From JAICLL01 sp035252155 (GTDB lineage: Bacteria; Planctomycetota; Planctomycetia; Pirellulales; JAICIG01), in NCBI GenBank assembly GCA_035252155.1, contig DATFDL010000751.1, positions 1-36,426 of the forward strand: a stretch of 36,426 bases of DNA, read 5' to 3'. The position numbers were made by a program, and so were the translations under genes. The notes below the pieces were generated by a model. The model did not search any database. It worked only from the letters and a program-made list of their open reading frames with translations, and was not told where the DNA came from. Of the stretch, positions 29,210-36,147 are shown in pieces (the stretch's first letter is position 1; each line of letters opens with the position of its first letter).

Positions 29210-31477
29210 ATGCGAGCCTACCTGGCCATCATCAAAGATTCGTTTCGCGAAGCGCTCTCGTCACGAGTGCTTTGGATTCTGCTTGTCCTGAGCACGCTGG
29301 TGCTGGCGGCGGTGGCGCCGATTGGCATCAAAGAACAGGCGGGCGCCCGTTTCGGCCCCAACGAAATCATCGATGCGCGGGGGCTGCTCGACAAAATCAA
29401 GCAGCAGCAGGCGGCCGCACCGCCCTCGCCCGGCAAGCAGATTTGGCCGTTGCTCGATGCGGAATTCCGCAATCGTATCAGCGAACCGCCGTCGGCAGCG
29501 TCGCCCTGGCAAGGCGCGGTCTATAATCGACTCGATGGCGAACTGAACCACGTACTCGGCAGCCGCGAGCTGTACGACGCGGCCGCCTGGGCCGACGTGC
29601 CCTTGCCCGACGAAGCGCGCCTGTTGATCGATCGCGGCGTCGAGCGCCTCGCCGACGACGAGCTGTGGAGGCTCAATCGCCTGCTGCTCGAAGCGGCCTA
29701 TCCCGATCACATCACTCGCAGCCGCACGCCGAGCGTCCTGGTCACCTATCTTTGGTTTCACCCGATCGATCCCCTTACGGTCCCGAAAAAAGCGTTGATT
29801 GACAATTCCATCAACGCTTTCGTTTGGTTTTTCGTGGGCGTGGTGGGGGTGTTTGCGGGCGTGCTCGTGACGGCCTCGATCATCCCGCAGACCTACACGG
29901 CCGGCGCCATCGATCTGTTGCTCAGCAAGCCGATCTCGCGCTCGCTGCTCTTCTTGAGCAAGTATTTGGGCGGCTGCATGTTCATCTTGATCAACGCCGG
30001 ATATCTCGTCGTCGGGCTGTGGCTGATCGCCGGCTTGCGTTGGGGGCAATGGAGCAACAAGCTGTTGATCAGCATTCCCGTGTTTCTATTCGTGTTCGCC
30101 ATCTATTACGCCGTCTCGGCGCTGGCCGGCGCCATCTGGCGGAACGCGATTGTTTGCGTCGTCATGACAGTGCTGTTGTGGGCCGCTTGTTTTGTCGTCG
30201 GCCAAGCGAAGGTCGGCCTTGATGCCTTTTTATCGGTGACTCAACAACTGGCCAAGCTCATACCGGCGGGCAACGATCTGGTGGCCGCCAACGAAATGGG
30301 CCAAGTCCTGAAGTGGCAGCCGGACGAACAGAAATGGAGCGAGATTTTCACCAGCGGCGAACCGAGCCAGCCGATGATGGTGGGCATGGTCGGACCCATG
30401 ATCGGCCCCGTCTACGACGGCGAGCACCAGCGGCTGCTGGCGGTACCGTCGGCGTCTGGCCAGTTCGGCGTGCAGAGCGACGCCCTGCAAGTGGCCGCGC
30501 GCGACGACGGTTGGATGCGCAAAGACGGGGTTGCGGCGCCAGCGGGCACGGCCGCGCTGTTCGTCACGCCGCGGCACGCCACGCTGGCCGTCACGCCGCG
30601 GGGCATCTTCCGTCTCGACGGCGATGCGGCTGCGCGGACCGAGCAGATCAAGGTTTTGGGGTTCAATCTGCCGGTGGCAAGCCGGGGCAGCAAGTTCGTG
30701 GCGGCCGGGCCTTCGCTGCGGCTCAATGCGCCCCTTTCGGCCGCGATCGATCCCGCCAACGGCGACCTGGCGCTGTTCGACAGCAGCGACTTGATCGTGC
30801 TGCGCCCCAATGCCAAGGGACGATATGAAGAGCGCGCCAAGCGAGCGGTCGAGGGAAATCTGGCCGGCATTGTGAGCACGGCCGGCGGAACCGTGCTGCT
30901 CGGCCGGGCGGACGGGCGGATCACCGTTTTCGAAGGCCCAGAATCGAATCCGACCAACGAGCTCCGACCCGAGGGGAACAGCGCCCCGCGATCTATCGAA
31001 GCCTCGGCCGACGGCAAGTTCTTTGCCGTGGTGTTCCATAACCGCAAGCTCTGGATCTACGACGTGGCGGGACGCCGGACCTGCCAGACGCCGATCACCG
31101 GGCAAGGCACGATTTCGGCCGCGGCTTTCGATGGCAATCGTCTGCTGGTCGCCGACCATTTCAACCGCGTCACCAAATATGCGCTGCCGACGGGCGAAGT
31201 CGTCGAACGCTATCGCCCGTCGCTCGGTGTGCTGCAAACCGCGTATTTCTACGCGCTGAAGCCGATTTACACCGTCTTTCCCAAGCCGGGCGAAATCGAC
31301 AATGTGGTCACCTATCTGCTCAACGAGAGCGACACGGCCCCGATGGGCAACAATCTCAACGACCTGCGTTCGCCGCGCGTGAAGATCGACGTCTGGGGGC
31401 CGATCTGGAGCAACCTGGCATTTATTGCGGTGGTGGTTGGGTTGGGCTGCTGGTATACGCAGCGGAAAGATTTTTGA
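29210..31477 (+). CDS. ABC-2-type permease with a large inserted beta-propeller-like domain
   Basis: 755 residues from ATG 29210 (an earlier GTG at 29195 lies in the palindrome). Membrane helix 1 is near 19-41 (SRVLWILLVLSTLVLAAVAP); an extended loop of about 165 residues follows; helices 2-5 lie at about 200-345 (AFVWFFVGVVGVFAGVLVTA, FILINAGYLVVGLWLIAGL, IPVFLFVFAIYYAVSALAGA, AIVCVVMTVLLWAACFVVG). Then about 340 residues without helices contain repeated strands of propeller type: LSAAIDPANGDLALFDSSDL, VSTAGGTVLLGRADGRITVF, IEASADGKFFAVVFHNRKLW, AAAFDGNRLLVADHFNRVTK. A last helix (NLAFIAVVVGLGCWY) precedes the RKDF tail. With an inside N-terminus the propeller faces outward. Common ABC-2 permeases are 250-500 residues, so the insertion is unusual. 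Confidence 0.82.
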   Translation: MRAYLAIIKDSFREALSSRVLWILLVLSTLVLAAVAPIGIKEQAGARFGPNEIIDARGLLDKIKQQQAAAPPSPGKQIWPLLDAEFRNRISEPPSAASPWQGAVYNRLDGELNHVLGSRELYDAAAWADVPLPDEARLLIDRGVERLADDELWRLNRLLLEAAYPDHITRSRTPSVLVTYLWFHPIDPLTVPKKALIDNSINAFVWFFVGVVGVFAGVLVTASIIPQTYTAGAIDLLLSKPISRSLLFLSKYLGGCMFILINAGYLVVGLWLIAGLRWGQWSNKLLISIPVFLFVFAIYYAVSALAGAIWRNAIVCVVMTVLLWAACFVVGQAKVGLDAFLSVTQQLAKLIPAGNDLVAANEMGQVLKWQPDEQKWSEIFTSGEPSQPMMVGMVGPMIGPVYDGEHQRLLAVPSASGQFGVQSDALQVAARDDGWMRKDGVAAPAGTAALFVTPRHATLAVTPRGIFRLDGDAAARTEQIKVLGFNLPVASRGSKFVAAGPSLRLNAPLSAAIDPANGDLALFDSSDLIVLRPNAKGRYEERAKRAVEGNLAGIVSTAGGTVLLGRADGRITVFEGPESNPTNELRPEGNSAPRSIEASADGKFFAVVFHNRKLWIYDVAGRRTCQTPITGQGTISAAAFDGNRLLVADHFNRVTKYALPTGEVVERYRPSLGVLQTAYFYALKPIYTVFPKPGEIDNVVTYLLNESDTAPMGNNLNDLRSPRVKIDVWGPIWSNLAFIAVVVGLGCWYTQRKDF

Positions 31478-31499
31478 CGTGGATCGGCGCTCTAGAGGT

Positions 31500-31529
31500 G
31501 TAGGGTGGGACGAGCTTGCGAGTCCCACC
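31500..31529 (+). repeat. GTAG-footed REP after the ABC permease
   Basis: GTAG at 31500-31503, then GGTGGGAC pairing with GTCCCACC around loop GAGCTTGCGA. It lies in the 126-base convergent gap between the permease and the second kinase and may serve as a terminator. Same family as 18845-18873. Confidence 0.6.
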
Positions 31530-31603
31530 ATTGACTTGCGCCACGCGCACGCGTCATTGTAAGCCAAAGGTGGCACCCGCTTCACTCGGCGCACTCTACA
31601 GAA

Positions 31604-33070
31604 CTAAGCCGCCAGCACCTGAATCAACCACCAAAGCAGTAATAGGACAACGCCAAGCGTGGCCCCAACGCCGATGACAAACCACGGCGATTCCCAGCGG
31701 TTTTGCCGAGCGGCCGGCCGCTGAACCGACGAAGACGTGGGTCGTAGTTTCGCGCTCGAACCGCTCTTGAGCACCGGATGGCCGACGGTGTCTTCTAGCG
31801 GCGGCAACTGCGAAAGCAAGTCCCAGGCGGGCAAGTCGCGTCGCGGCCCGCCGATGGGCTTAGCTCGCCGCGGACCATCAAGGGGTTTTGCCCGCCGCGG
31901 TTGGTTTTTGGTCGCGGGCAATGGCTTCGGTTTCGGGGCTGGTTGAACGTCGTCGAGCGGCGCCAGCCGCCAATCCTCGTCGTTGTCAGGCTGCCGCAAG
32001 GGCGTTGTGCCGCCTGCCGACTTGGTTGGCGCCGCCGAATCGCGCAGCCACGAGCCGAGCGCTTCGCTCACCTCATCCATCGTTTGGTAGCGCCGCTCTG
32101 CCGACTTGGCCATCATGCGGCGGCAAATAGCCACGAGCTCACGGGGCACATCGGGCCGCTCGCTGCATATATCGGCCGGCTCGGTCGTCTGGTGCAGCAT
32201 GATCCGCTGGGCCAGCGAACCGGTCGGGAAAGGCGGATGCCCGGTGAGGGCGAAATAGAGCGTACAGCCCAGCCCGTAGATATCTGCCCGGCGGTCGGCC
32301 AGTTGACTGTTCAGGGCCTGCTCGGGCGCCAGATAGTCGACGGTGCCCAGCACTTTGTCGTCAAATTCGCGGCTGAGCGCGGCGTCGACGTCGTCGGCCA
32401 CGCTGGCCAGTCCCAAATCGAGCACCTTGACCGTGCCGCGCAGATCGATCAGCAGGTTGGCGGGCTTCATGTCGCGATGCACCAAGCCAGCCGAGTGAGC
32501 GTGGCCCAGTCCCTCGGCGGCCTGCCGGATATATTCGGCGGCGACGCGCGGCGGCAACGGGCCGTCTTGCTCGACGAGCGTTTTGAGGTCTCGGCCCGGC
32601 ACGTACTCCATCACCAGGTAATGGACATCGCCGTCGTGATCGACGTCGAACGCCCGCACGATATGCCGATGATCGAGCGTGGCCACCGCGCGGGCCTCGC
32701 GATGAAAGCGGCGCAAATACGAGGAATCAGCGACGCGGTTGGTCGGCAATATTTTGAGCGCCACGCGCCGCCGCATGACCGGATGTTCGGCCAGATAGAC
32801 GCTGCTCATGCCGCCCGTGCCGAGATGGTCGAGCAGCTTGTACTTGCCGACAAAGAAGCCGCGATGCCGTCCTTCGAGTAGCCGCTCGCTCTGCCAGCCT
32901 GTGAGCAGCCCCTTGCGGGTCAGGTGCGACGAGAGCACCTGCGTATCTTGCCGAACCTGGTCGCCCGCCTGCTGCTCCAACTCGGCGATCTCGCGATCGA
33001 GCCGGGCTTTGTCTACAAGTCCGCTCCGCTCAACGACTTCGAGAAACAGTTGTGCCGGCGGCTGCGTCAT
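31604..33070 (-). CDS. Membrane Ser/Thr protein kinase
   Basis: 488 residues. A helical N-terminal segment (1-70; DTQVLSSHLTRKGLLTGWQS) is characteristic of planctomycete kinases. Kinase domain about 76-345: GTGGMSSVYLAEHP (84-97), VALKIL with Lys106, HRDMKPANLL with Asp200, DLGLA in place of DFG (218-222), GTVDYLAPEQ, and DIYGLGCTLYFALTGHPPFP. A proline/lysine/arginine-rich linker (about 355-450, with repeated PRRAKP units) leads to one C-terminal membrane helix WFVIGVGATLGVVLLLLWWL. Thus the kinase is cytoplasmic and tail-anchored, without an obvious extracellular sensor. It is convergent with the ABC permease, and lies 52 bases downstream of DAHP synthase in the same direction; co-transcription is possible. 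Confidence 0.92.
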   Translation of the reverse strand: MTQPPAQLFLEVVERSGLVDKARLDREIAELEQQAGDQVRQDTQVLSSHLTRKGLLTGWQSERLLEGRHRGFFVGKYKLLDHLGTGGMSSVYLAEHPVMRRRVALKILPTNRVADSSYLRRFHREARAVATLDHRHIVRAFDVDHDGDVHYLVMEYVPGRDLKTLVEQDGPLPPRVAAEYIRQAAEGLGHAHSAGLVHRDMKPANLLIDLRGTVKVLDLGLASVADDVDAALSREFDDKVLGTVDYLAPEQALNSQLADRRADIYGLGCTLYFALTGHPPFPTGSLAQRIMLHQTTEPADICSERPDVPRELVAICRRMMAKSAERRYQTMDEVSEALGSWLRDSAAPTKSAGGTTPLRQPDNDEDWRLAPLDDVQPAPKPKPLPATKNQPRRAKPLDGPRRAKPIGGPRRDLPAWDLLSQLPPLEDTVGHPVLKSGSSAKLRPTSSSVQRPAARQNRWESPWFVIGVGATLGVVLLLLWWLIQVLAA

Positions 33071-33122
33071 AGTGCCGCCTAATGCTGCACGCAGCGTGCC
33101 GGCGAACGGAATAACTTCTGCG

Positions 33123-34136
33123 CTACATGCGCTTGCCTAAGGCCACGGCCACTTTGCGGCAAAGCTCCATCGTCTGACTGAATTGCTCAACGTCGAGCGA
33201 TTGATAACCGTCGCTCAAGGCGTTCTCCGGGTCGGGATGAACTTCCAAAATCAGCCCGTCGGCGCCGGCGGCCACGCTGGCGGCGGCCATCTGCGGCACC
33301 AGCCAGGTGTGGCCGGTGCCGTGGCTGGGATCGACCACCACCGGCAAGTGAGTTTTGGCATGCAGGTAGGGCACCGTGGCCAGCGGCAGCGTGAACCGCG
33401 TGTGCGACTCGAACGTGCGAATACCGCGCTCGCAGAGCATGACGTTGGGGTTGCCGCCGTCGAGAACGTACTCGGCGGCCAACAGCAGCTCTTCCATGGT
33501 CGCGCTGGGGCCGCGCTTCAAGAGCACCGGCTGCCGCACCTTGCCGACCGCTTCGAGCAGACGATAGTTCTGCATGTTGCGGGCGCCGATCTGCATCACG
33601 TCGGCATAGTCGGCCACCAAGGGCACGTCGTCGGTGGCCAGCACTTCGGTGACGACGGCCAGCCCGGTGGCGTCGCGGGCGGCGGCCAGCAGCTTCAGCC
33701 CTTCTTCTTTCATGCCTTGAAAGCTGTACGGGCTGGTGCGCGGTTTGAAGGCGCCGCCCCGCAGGGCCGTGGCGCCCGCCGCCTTGACAGCGATGGCCGT
33801 GGCGAGAATCTGCTCCTCGCTCTCGACCGAACAAGGACCGGCGATCACGCCCAGATGATCGCCGCCGACTTTCAGCCCGCGCACCGAAATGACCGTCGGC
33901 TCGTTCTTCACTTCGCGGCTAGCGACTTTATAAGGAGCGAGAATCGGCAAAACTTCGGCCACGCCGGCGCCGCTTTCGAGCGATTCTTTCAGTCCATCAC
34001 GCTCAGCGCCGATCGCGGCGATCACGGTGCGTTCGACGCCGCGGAGCACGTGGGCCTTCAGCCCCAGGTTTTCGACGCGCTCGACCATGTGGTCGACTTC
34101 GGCCGGGTTGGCATTGCGTTTCATGACGACGATCAC
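33123..34136 (-). CDS. aroF: 3-Deoxy-7-phosphoheptulonate synthase (DAHP synthase, AroF/AroA-beta type)
   Basis: 337 residues from a GTG at 34136, with AAGGAA eight bases upstream. The enzyme condenses phosphoenolpyruvate and erythrose 4-phosphate, the first step of aromatic amino-acid synthesis. An N-terminal ferredoxin-like regulatory domain (1-75: MIVVMKRNANPAEVDHMVER) is the kind that binds Tyr/Phe for feedback inhibition in relatives. The barrel has VIAGPCSVESEEQILATA, ALRGGAFKPRTSPYSFQGMK, VLLKRGPSATMEELLLAAEY, MLCERGIRTFESHTRFTL and VVVDPSHGTGHTW, all conserved catalytic elements. It is preceded by an aromatic-codon leader peptide and terminator, see those entries, so its transcription should fall when Tyr, Phe and Trp are plentiful. 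A Ser/Thr kinase gene lies downstream. Confidence 0.96.
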   Translation of the reverse strand: MIVVMKRNANPAEVDHMVERVENLGLKAHVLRGVERTVIAAIGAERDGLKESLESGAGVAEVLPILAPYKVASREVKNEPTVISVRGLKVGGDHLGVIAGPCSVESEEQILATAIAVKAAGATALRGGAFKPRTSPYSFQGMKEEGLKLLAAARDATGLAVVTEVLATDDVPLVADYADVMQIGARNMQNYRLLEAVGKVRQPVLLKRGPSATMEELLLAAEYVLDGGNPNVMLCERGIRTFESHTRFTLPLATVPYLHAKTHLPVVVDPSHGTGHTWLVPQMAAASVAAGADGLILEVHPDPENALSDGYQSLDVEQFSQTMELCRKVAVALGKRM

Positions 34137-34175
34137 GTTCTTGGTTCCTTGTCGGTGTGCGGTCGGGGCAACAAT

Positions 34176-34210
34176 AAAAAAGCCCCGCCGACCGCGTGGG
34201 TCTCGGGGCT
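34176..34210 (-). terminator. Intrinsic terminator of the aro attenuator
   Basis: AGCCCCG (34210-34204) pairs with CGGGGCT (34187-34181), with an internal ACC/GGT pairing, and is followed by TTTTT and ATTG. It lies between the leader peptide stop and the DAHP synthase GTG, inside the transcribed leader, which is the position of an attenuator rather than a gene-end terminator. Confidence 0.85.
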
Positions 34211-34271
34211 GTGGCTTGCCAGGATCGAGGCTCGATTTATGAGCCGCCTCCGGCCCCGCGACCAGTCGGGG
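34199..34271 (-). promoter_or_regulatory. Attenuator: alternative 1:2 and 2:3 (antiterminator) stems
   Basis: In transcript order: segment 1 CCCCG (34271-34267), directly behind the aromatic codons; segment 2 GGTCGCGGGGC (34263-34253); segment 3 GCCCCGAGACC (34209-34199), the 5' arm of the terminator. 1:2 pairs CCCCG with CGGGG (34258-34254). 2:3 pairs ten of eleven bases (one G-A mismatch). A ribosome stalled on the aromatic codons would cover segment 1 and leave segment 2 free to pair with segment 3, preventing the terminator. A ribosome passing to the stop codon would cover segment 2 and allow termination. Confidence 0.8.
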
Positions 34272-34314
34272 TAAAGTAAAACCAAAACCAATAGATGGCG
34301 TGGCCGGAATTCAT
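34237..34314 (-). CDS. Leader peptide with seven consecutive aromatic codons (attenuation control of DAHP synthase)
   Basis: A 25-codon ORF runs from ATG at 34314 to TAA at 34237. Codons 8-14 are TAT TGG TTT TGG TTT TAC TTT, giving Tyr-Trp-Phe-Trp-Phe-Tyr-Phe (34293-34273), followed by Thr-Pro-Thr-Gly-Arg and Gly-rich codons. Such a run is not expected by chance in GC-rich DNA. It lies 27 bases before an intrinsic terminator and about 100 bases before the gene of the first aromatic pathway enzyme. The expected function is ribosome stalling when charged aromatic tRNAs are scarce, as for the trp and phe leader peptides of enterobacteria. The peptide product itself probably has no function. A good Shine-Dalgarno is not visible. 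Confidence 0.88.
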   Translation of the reverse strand: MNSGHAIYWFWFYFTPTGRGAGGGS

Positions 34315-34320
34315 ACTGCC

Positions 34321-34349
34321 ATTCTGCCGTGCAAACGGGGCGTTGGCAA
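34321..34349 (-). promoter_or_regulatory. Possible promoter for the aro leader
   Basis: TTGCCA (34349-34344), a 17-base spacer, then CAGAAT (34326-34321): 5/6 and 4/6 matches with standard spacing. The predicted start of transcription is about 34314, i.e. at or next to the leader ATG, so the leader peptide may be translated from a leaderless or nearly leaderless mRNA. The palindromes at 34363-34443 begin just upstream, so the promoter fits in the only non-repeat DNA available. Confidence 0.45.
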
Positions 34350-34362
34350 GCCCGGCCGCGAT

Positions 34363-34443
34363 TGTCGTCTTTCGCTCCGCGAAAGTAACGTCCTTTCGCG
34401 GAGCGAAAGGCGACACTGGCCGGCCACAAGGGCCGGGGCTACC
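34363..34443. repeat. Two adjoining palindromes: GTCGTCTTTCGC family and GTAG family
   Basis: 34363-34416 holds two TTTCGC/GCGAAA hairpins bounded by GTCGTC and GGCGAC, as at 14413-14468. 34418-34443 on the minus strand is GTAGCCCCGGCCCTTGTGGC C, a GTAG-footed REP as at 5549-5573. They occupy the divergent space between DAHP synthase and lpd. Confidence 0.6.
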
Positions 34444-34499
34444 TGACGGTGCAACGGCTTACTATACTCCACGCGGCCGCGGATGCGACATCCGCCGCC

Positions 34500-34576
34500 A
34501 TGTGGCACAGCCGCCCTCGGGTGTGAGGTGGTCGCCAAAGGCGACCGCGAGACAGCCGAGGGCGGCTGTCCCACAT
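34500..34576. repeat. Long palindrome upstream of dihydrolipoyl dehydrogenase
   Basis: ATGTGGCACAGCCGCCCTCG G (34500-34520) pairs with CCGAGGGCGGCTGTCCCACA T (34556-34576) with one mismatch, and the inside forms a second hairpin GTGGTCGCC/GGCGACCGC. It would lie in the lpd 5' leader if that gene starts at a promoter upstream (TATACT at 34463-34468 is a -10 candidate). Confidence 0.65.
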
Positions 34577-34618
34577 TAGCGCATTCATGCCCGAGTGAAG
34601 TCGATCTTGTCGCTTCCG

Positions 34619-36016
34619 ATGGATTCCACCACACCGTCTCACGACTTGATCGTCATCGGCGCCGGGCCGGGCGGCTATGTGGCGGCCATTCGCGCCGCTC
34701 AACTCGGCCTGAACGTGGCCTGCATCGAAAAAGAAGTGGCCCTGGGCGGCACCTGCCTGCGAATCGGCTGTATCCCCAGCAAGGCCCTGCTCGAATCGAG
34801 CGAGCTGTTTCACGAGGCCAAAGAAAAATTGGCCGCCCACGGCATCCGCTTGCCGCAGGTCGAACTCGACCTGCCCACGCTGCTGGCCCGCAAAGATCAG
34901 ATCGTGCAGGGCCTGGCCAAAGGCGTCGAAGAGCTGCTGAAAAAGAACAAGATCGCTCGTTATGCCGGCCATGGCCGCCTGACCGGTACCGGCAAACTGC
35001 GCGTCGAAAGCTCTAGTGGCGCTCAGGAACTCACCGCCAAGCACATCGTCATCGCCACGGGCAGCAAGGTGCGCGGCCTGCCGGGCGTGCGGCTCGACGG
35101 CAACCGCATCGGCACCAGCACCGAGGCGCTCTCGTTCACCGAAGTGCCCAAGCACCTGGTCGTGATCGGCGCGGGCGCGATCGGGCTCGAGCTCGGTTCA
35201 GTCTGGCGGCGGCTTGGCGCCAAGGTCACGGTGCTTGAGTATCTCGATCGGATCTTGCCCGAAATGGACCAAGAACTGTCCGCCGAGGCGCTCAAGGTTT
35301 TCGCCAGGCAGGGCTTGGAGTTTCAGCTCAAGGCCCGCGTGACGGCCGCCCGTGTCGAGGGCGAACGTTGCGTCGTCGAGTGCGAGGGAACATCGCCGAT
35401 CGAGTGCGACCGCGTTTTGCTGGCCGTCGGCCGGGTGCCGAACACCGACGACTTGGGCCTCGAAAGCGTCGGCATTCAACTCGATGACCGCGGCCGAGTG
35501 CCCGTGAACGATCGCTTCGAGACGGCGGCGTCGGGCGTTTACGCCATCGGCGACGTCATCCGCGGTCCGATGCTGGCCCACAAAGCCGAGGAAGAGGGCA
35601 TCGCCTGTGTTGAGCGGATCGCGACCGGTTACGGGCATGTCAATTACGACGCGATTCCCAATGTGGTTTACACGCAGCCCGAAGTAGCGTCGGTCGGGCG
35701 AACCGAAGAGCAGCTTAAGCAAGACGGGCGCGAATATCGCAAAGGCTCATTTCAATTTCGCGGCAATGGCCGCGCCCGCGTGCTGGGCCACACCGAAGGC
35801 CAAGTCAAAATTCTGGCCGACGCCAAGACCGATCGCATTTTGGGCGTTCACATTCTCGGCCCTCGGGCCGGCGACCTGATTGCCGAGGCGGCCGCCGCCA
35901 TCGAGTTCGGCGCCTCGAGCGAAGATCTCGCCCGCACCAGCCACGCCCACCCCACGCTTTCCGAGGTGGTTAAAGAAGCCGCGCTGGCCGTGTCGGGACG
36001 GGCGATTCACCGCTGA
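34619..36016 (+). CDS. lpdA: Dihydrolipoyl dehydrogenase (E3)
   Basis: 465 residues from ATG 34619; an alternative GTG at 34595 adds eight residues. This FAD enzyme reoxidises dihydrolipoyl groups of 2-oxo-acid dehydrogenase complexes with NAD+. FAD binding GAGPGG (14-19), the redox disulphide Cys46/Cys51 in GGTCLRIGCIPSK, NAD-binding VIGAGAIGLELGS, the second FAD motif YAIGDVI, and the C-terminal active-site HAHPTLSE with His444 and Glu449 are all present. No E1 or E2 gene is in the window. The gene is divergent from DAHP synthase. Confidence 0.97.
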   Translation: MDSTTPSHDLIVIGAGPGGYVAAIRAAQLGLNVACIEKEVALGGTCLRIGCIPSKALLESSELFHEAKEKLAAHGIRLPQVELDLPTLLARKDQIVQGLAKGVEELLKKNKIARYAGHGRLTGTGKLRVESSSGAQELTAKHIVIATGSKVRGLPGVRLDGNRIGTSTEALSFTEVPKHLVVIGAGAIGLELGSVWRRLGAKVTVLEYLDRILPEMDQELSAEALKVFARQGLEFQLKARVTAARVEGERCVVECEGTSPIECDRVLLAVGRVPNTDDLGLESVGIQLDDRGRVPVNDRFETAASGVYAIGDVIRGPMLAHKAEEEGIACVERIATGYGHVNYDAIPNVVYTQPEVASVGRTEEQLKQDGREYRKGSFQFRGNGRARVLGHTEGQVKILADAKTDRILGVHILGPRAGDLIAEAAAAIEFGASSEDLARTSHAHPTLSEVVKEAALAVSGRAIHR

Positions 36017-36052
36017 CGGCGAGACGCATTATGCGCAATCGGGTTGGACGAT

Positions 36053-36147
36053 CTCTGTAGGGAACGGACTCCGTGCCGTTCCGCGGCGGGCGGCGCAGGG
36101 CCGAATCGCAGTTCACGCCAGCGGCACGGAGTCCGTTCCCTACAGAG
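36053..36147. repeat. BIME-like element, copy B (inverse of copy A)
   Basis: Starts CTCTGTAGGGAACGGACTCC and ends with the reverse complement of it. The centre GGCGGCGCAGGGCCGAATCG then CAGTTCACG matches the reverse complement of copy A's centre (26749-26840) at most positions, showing both derive from one element. It begins 37 bases after the lpd stop. Confidence 0.75.
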
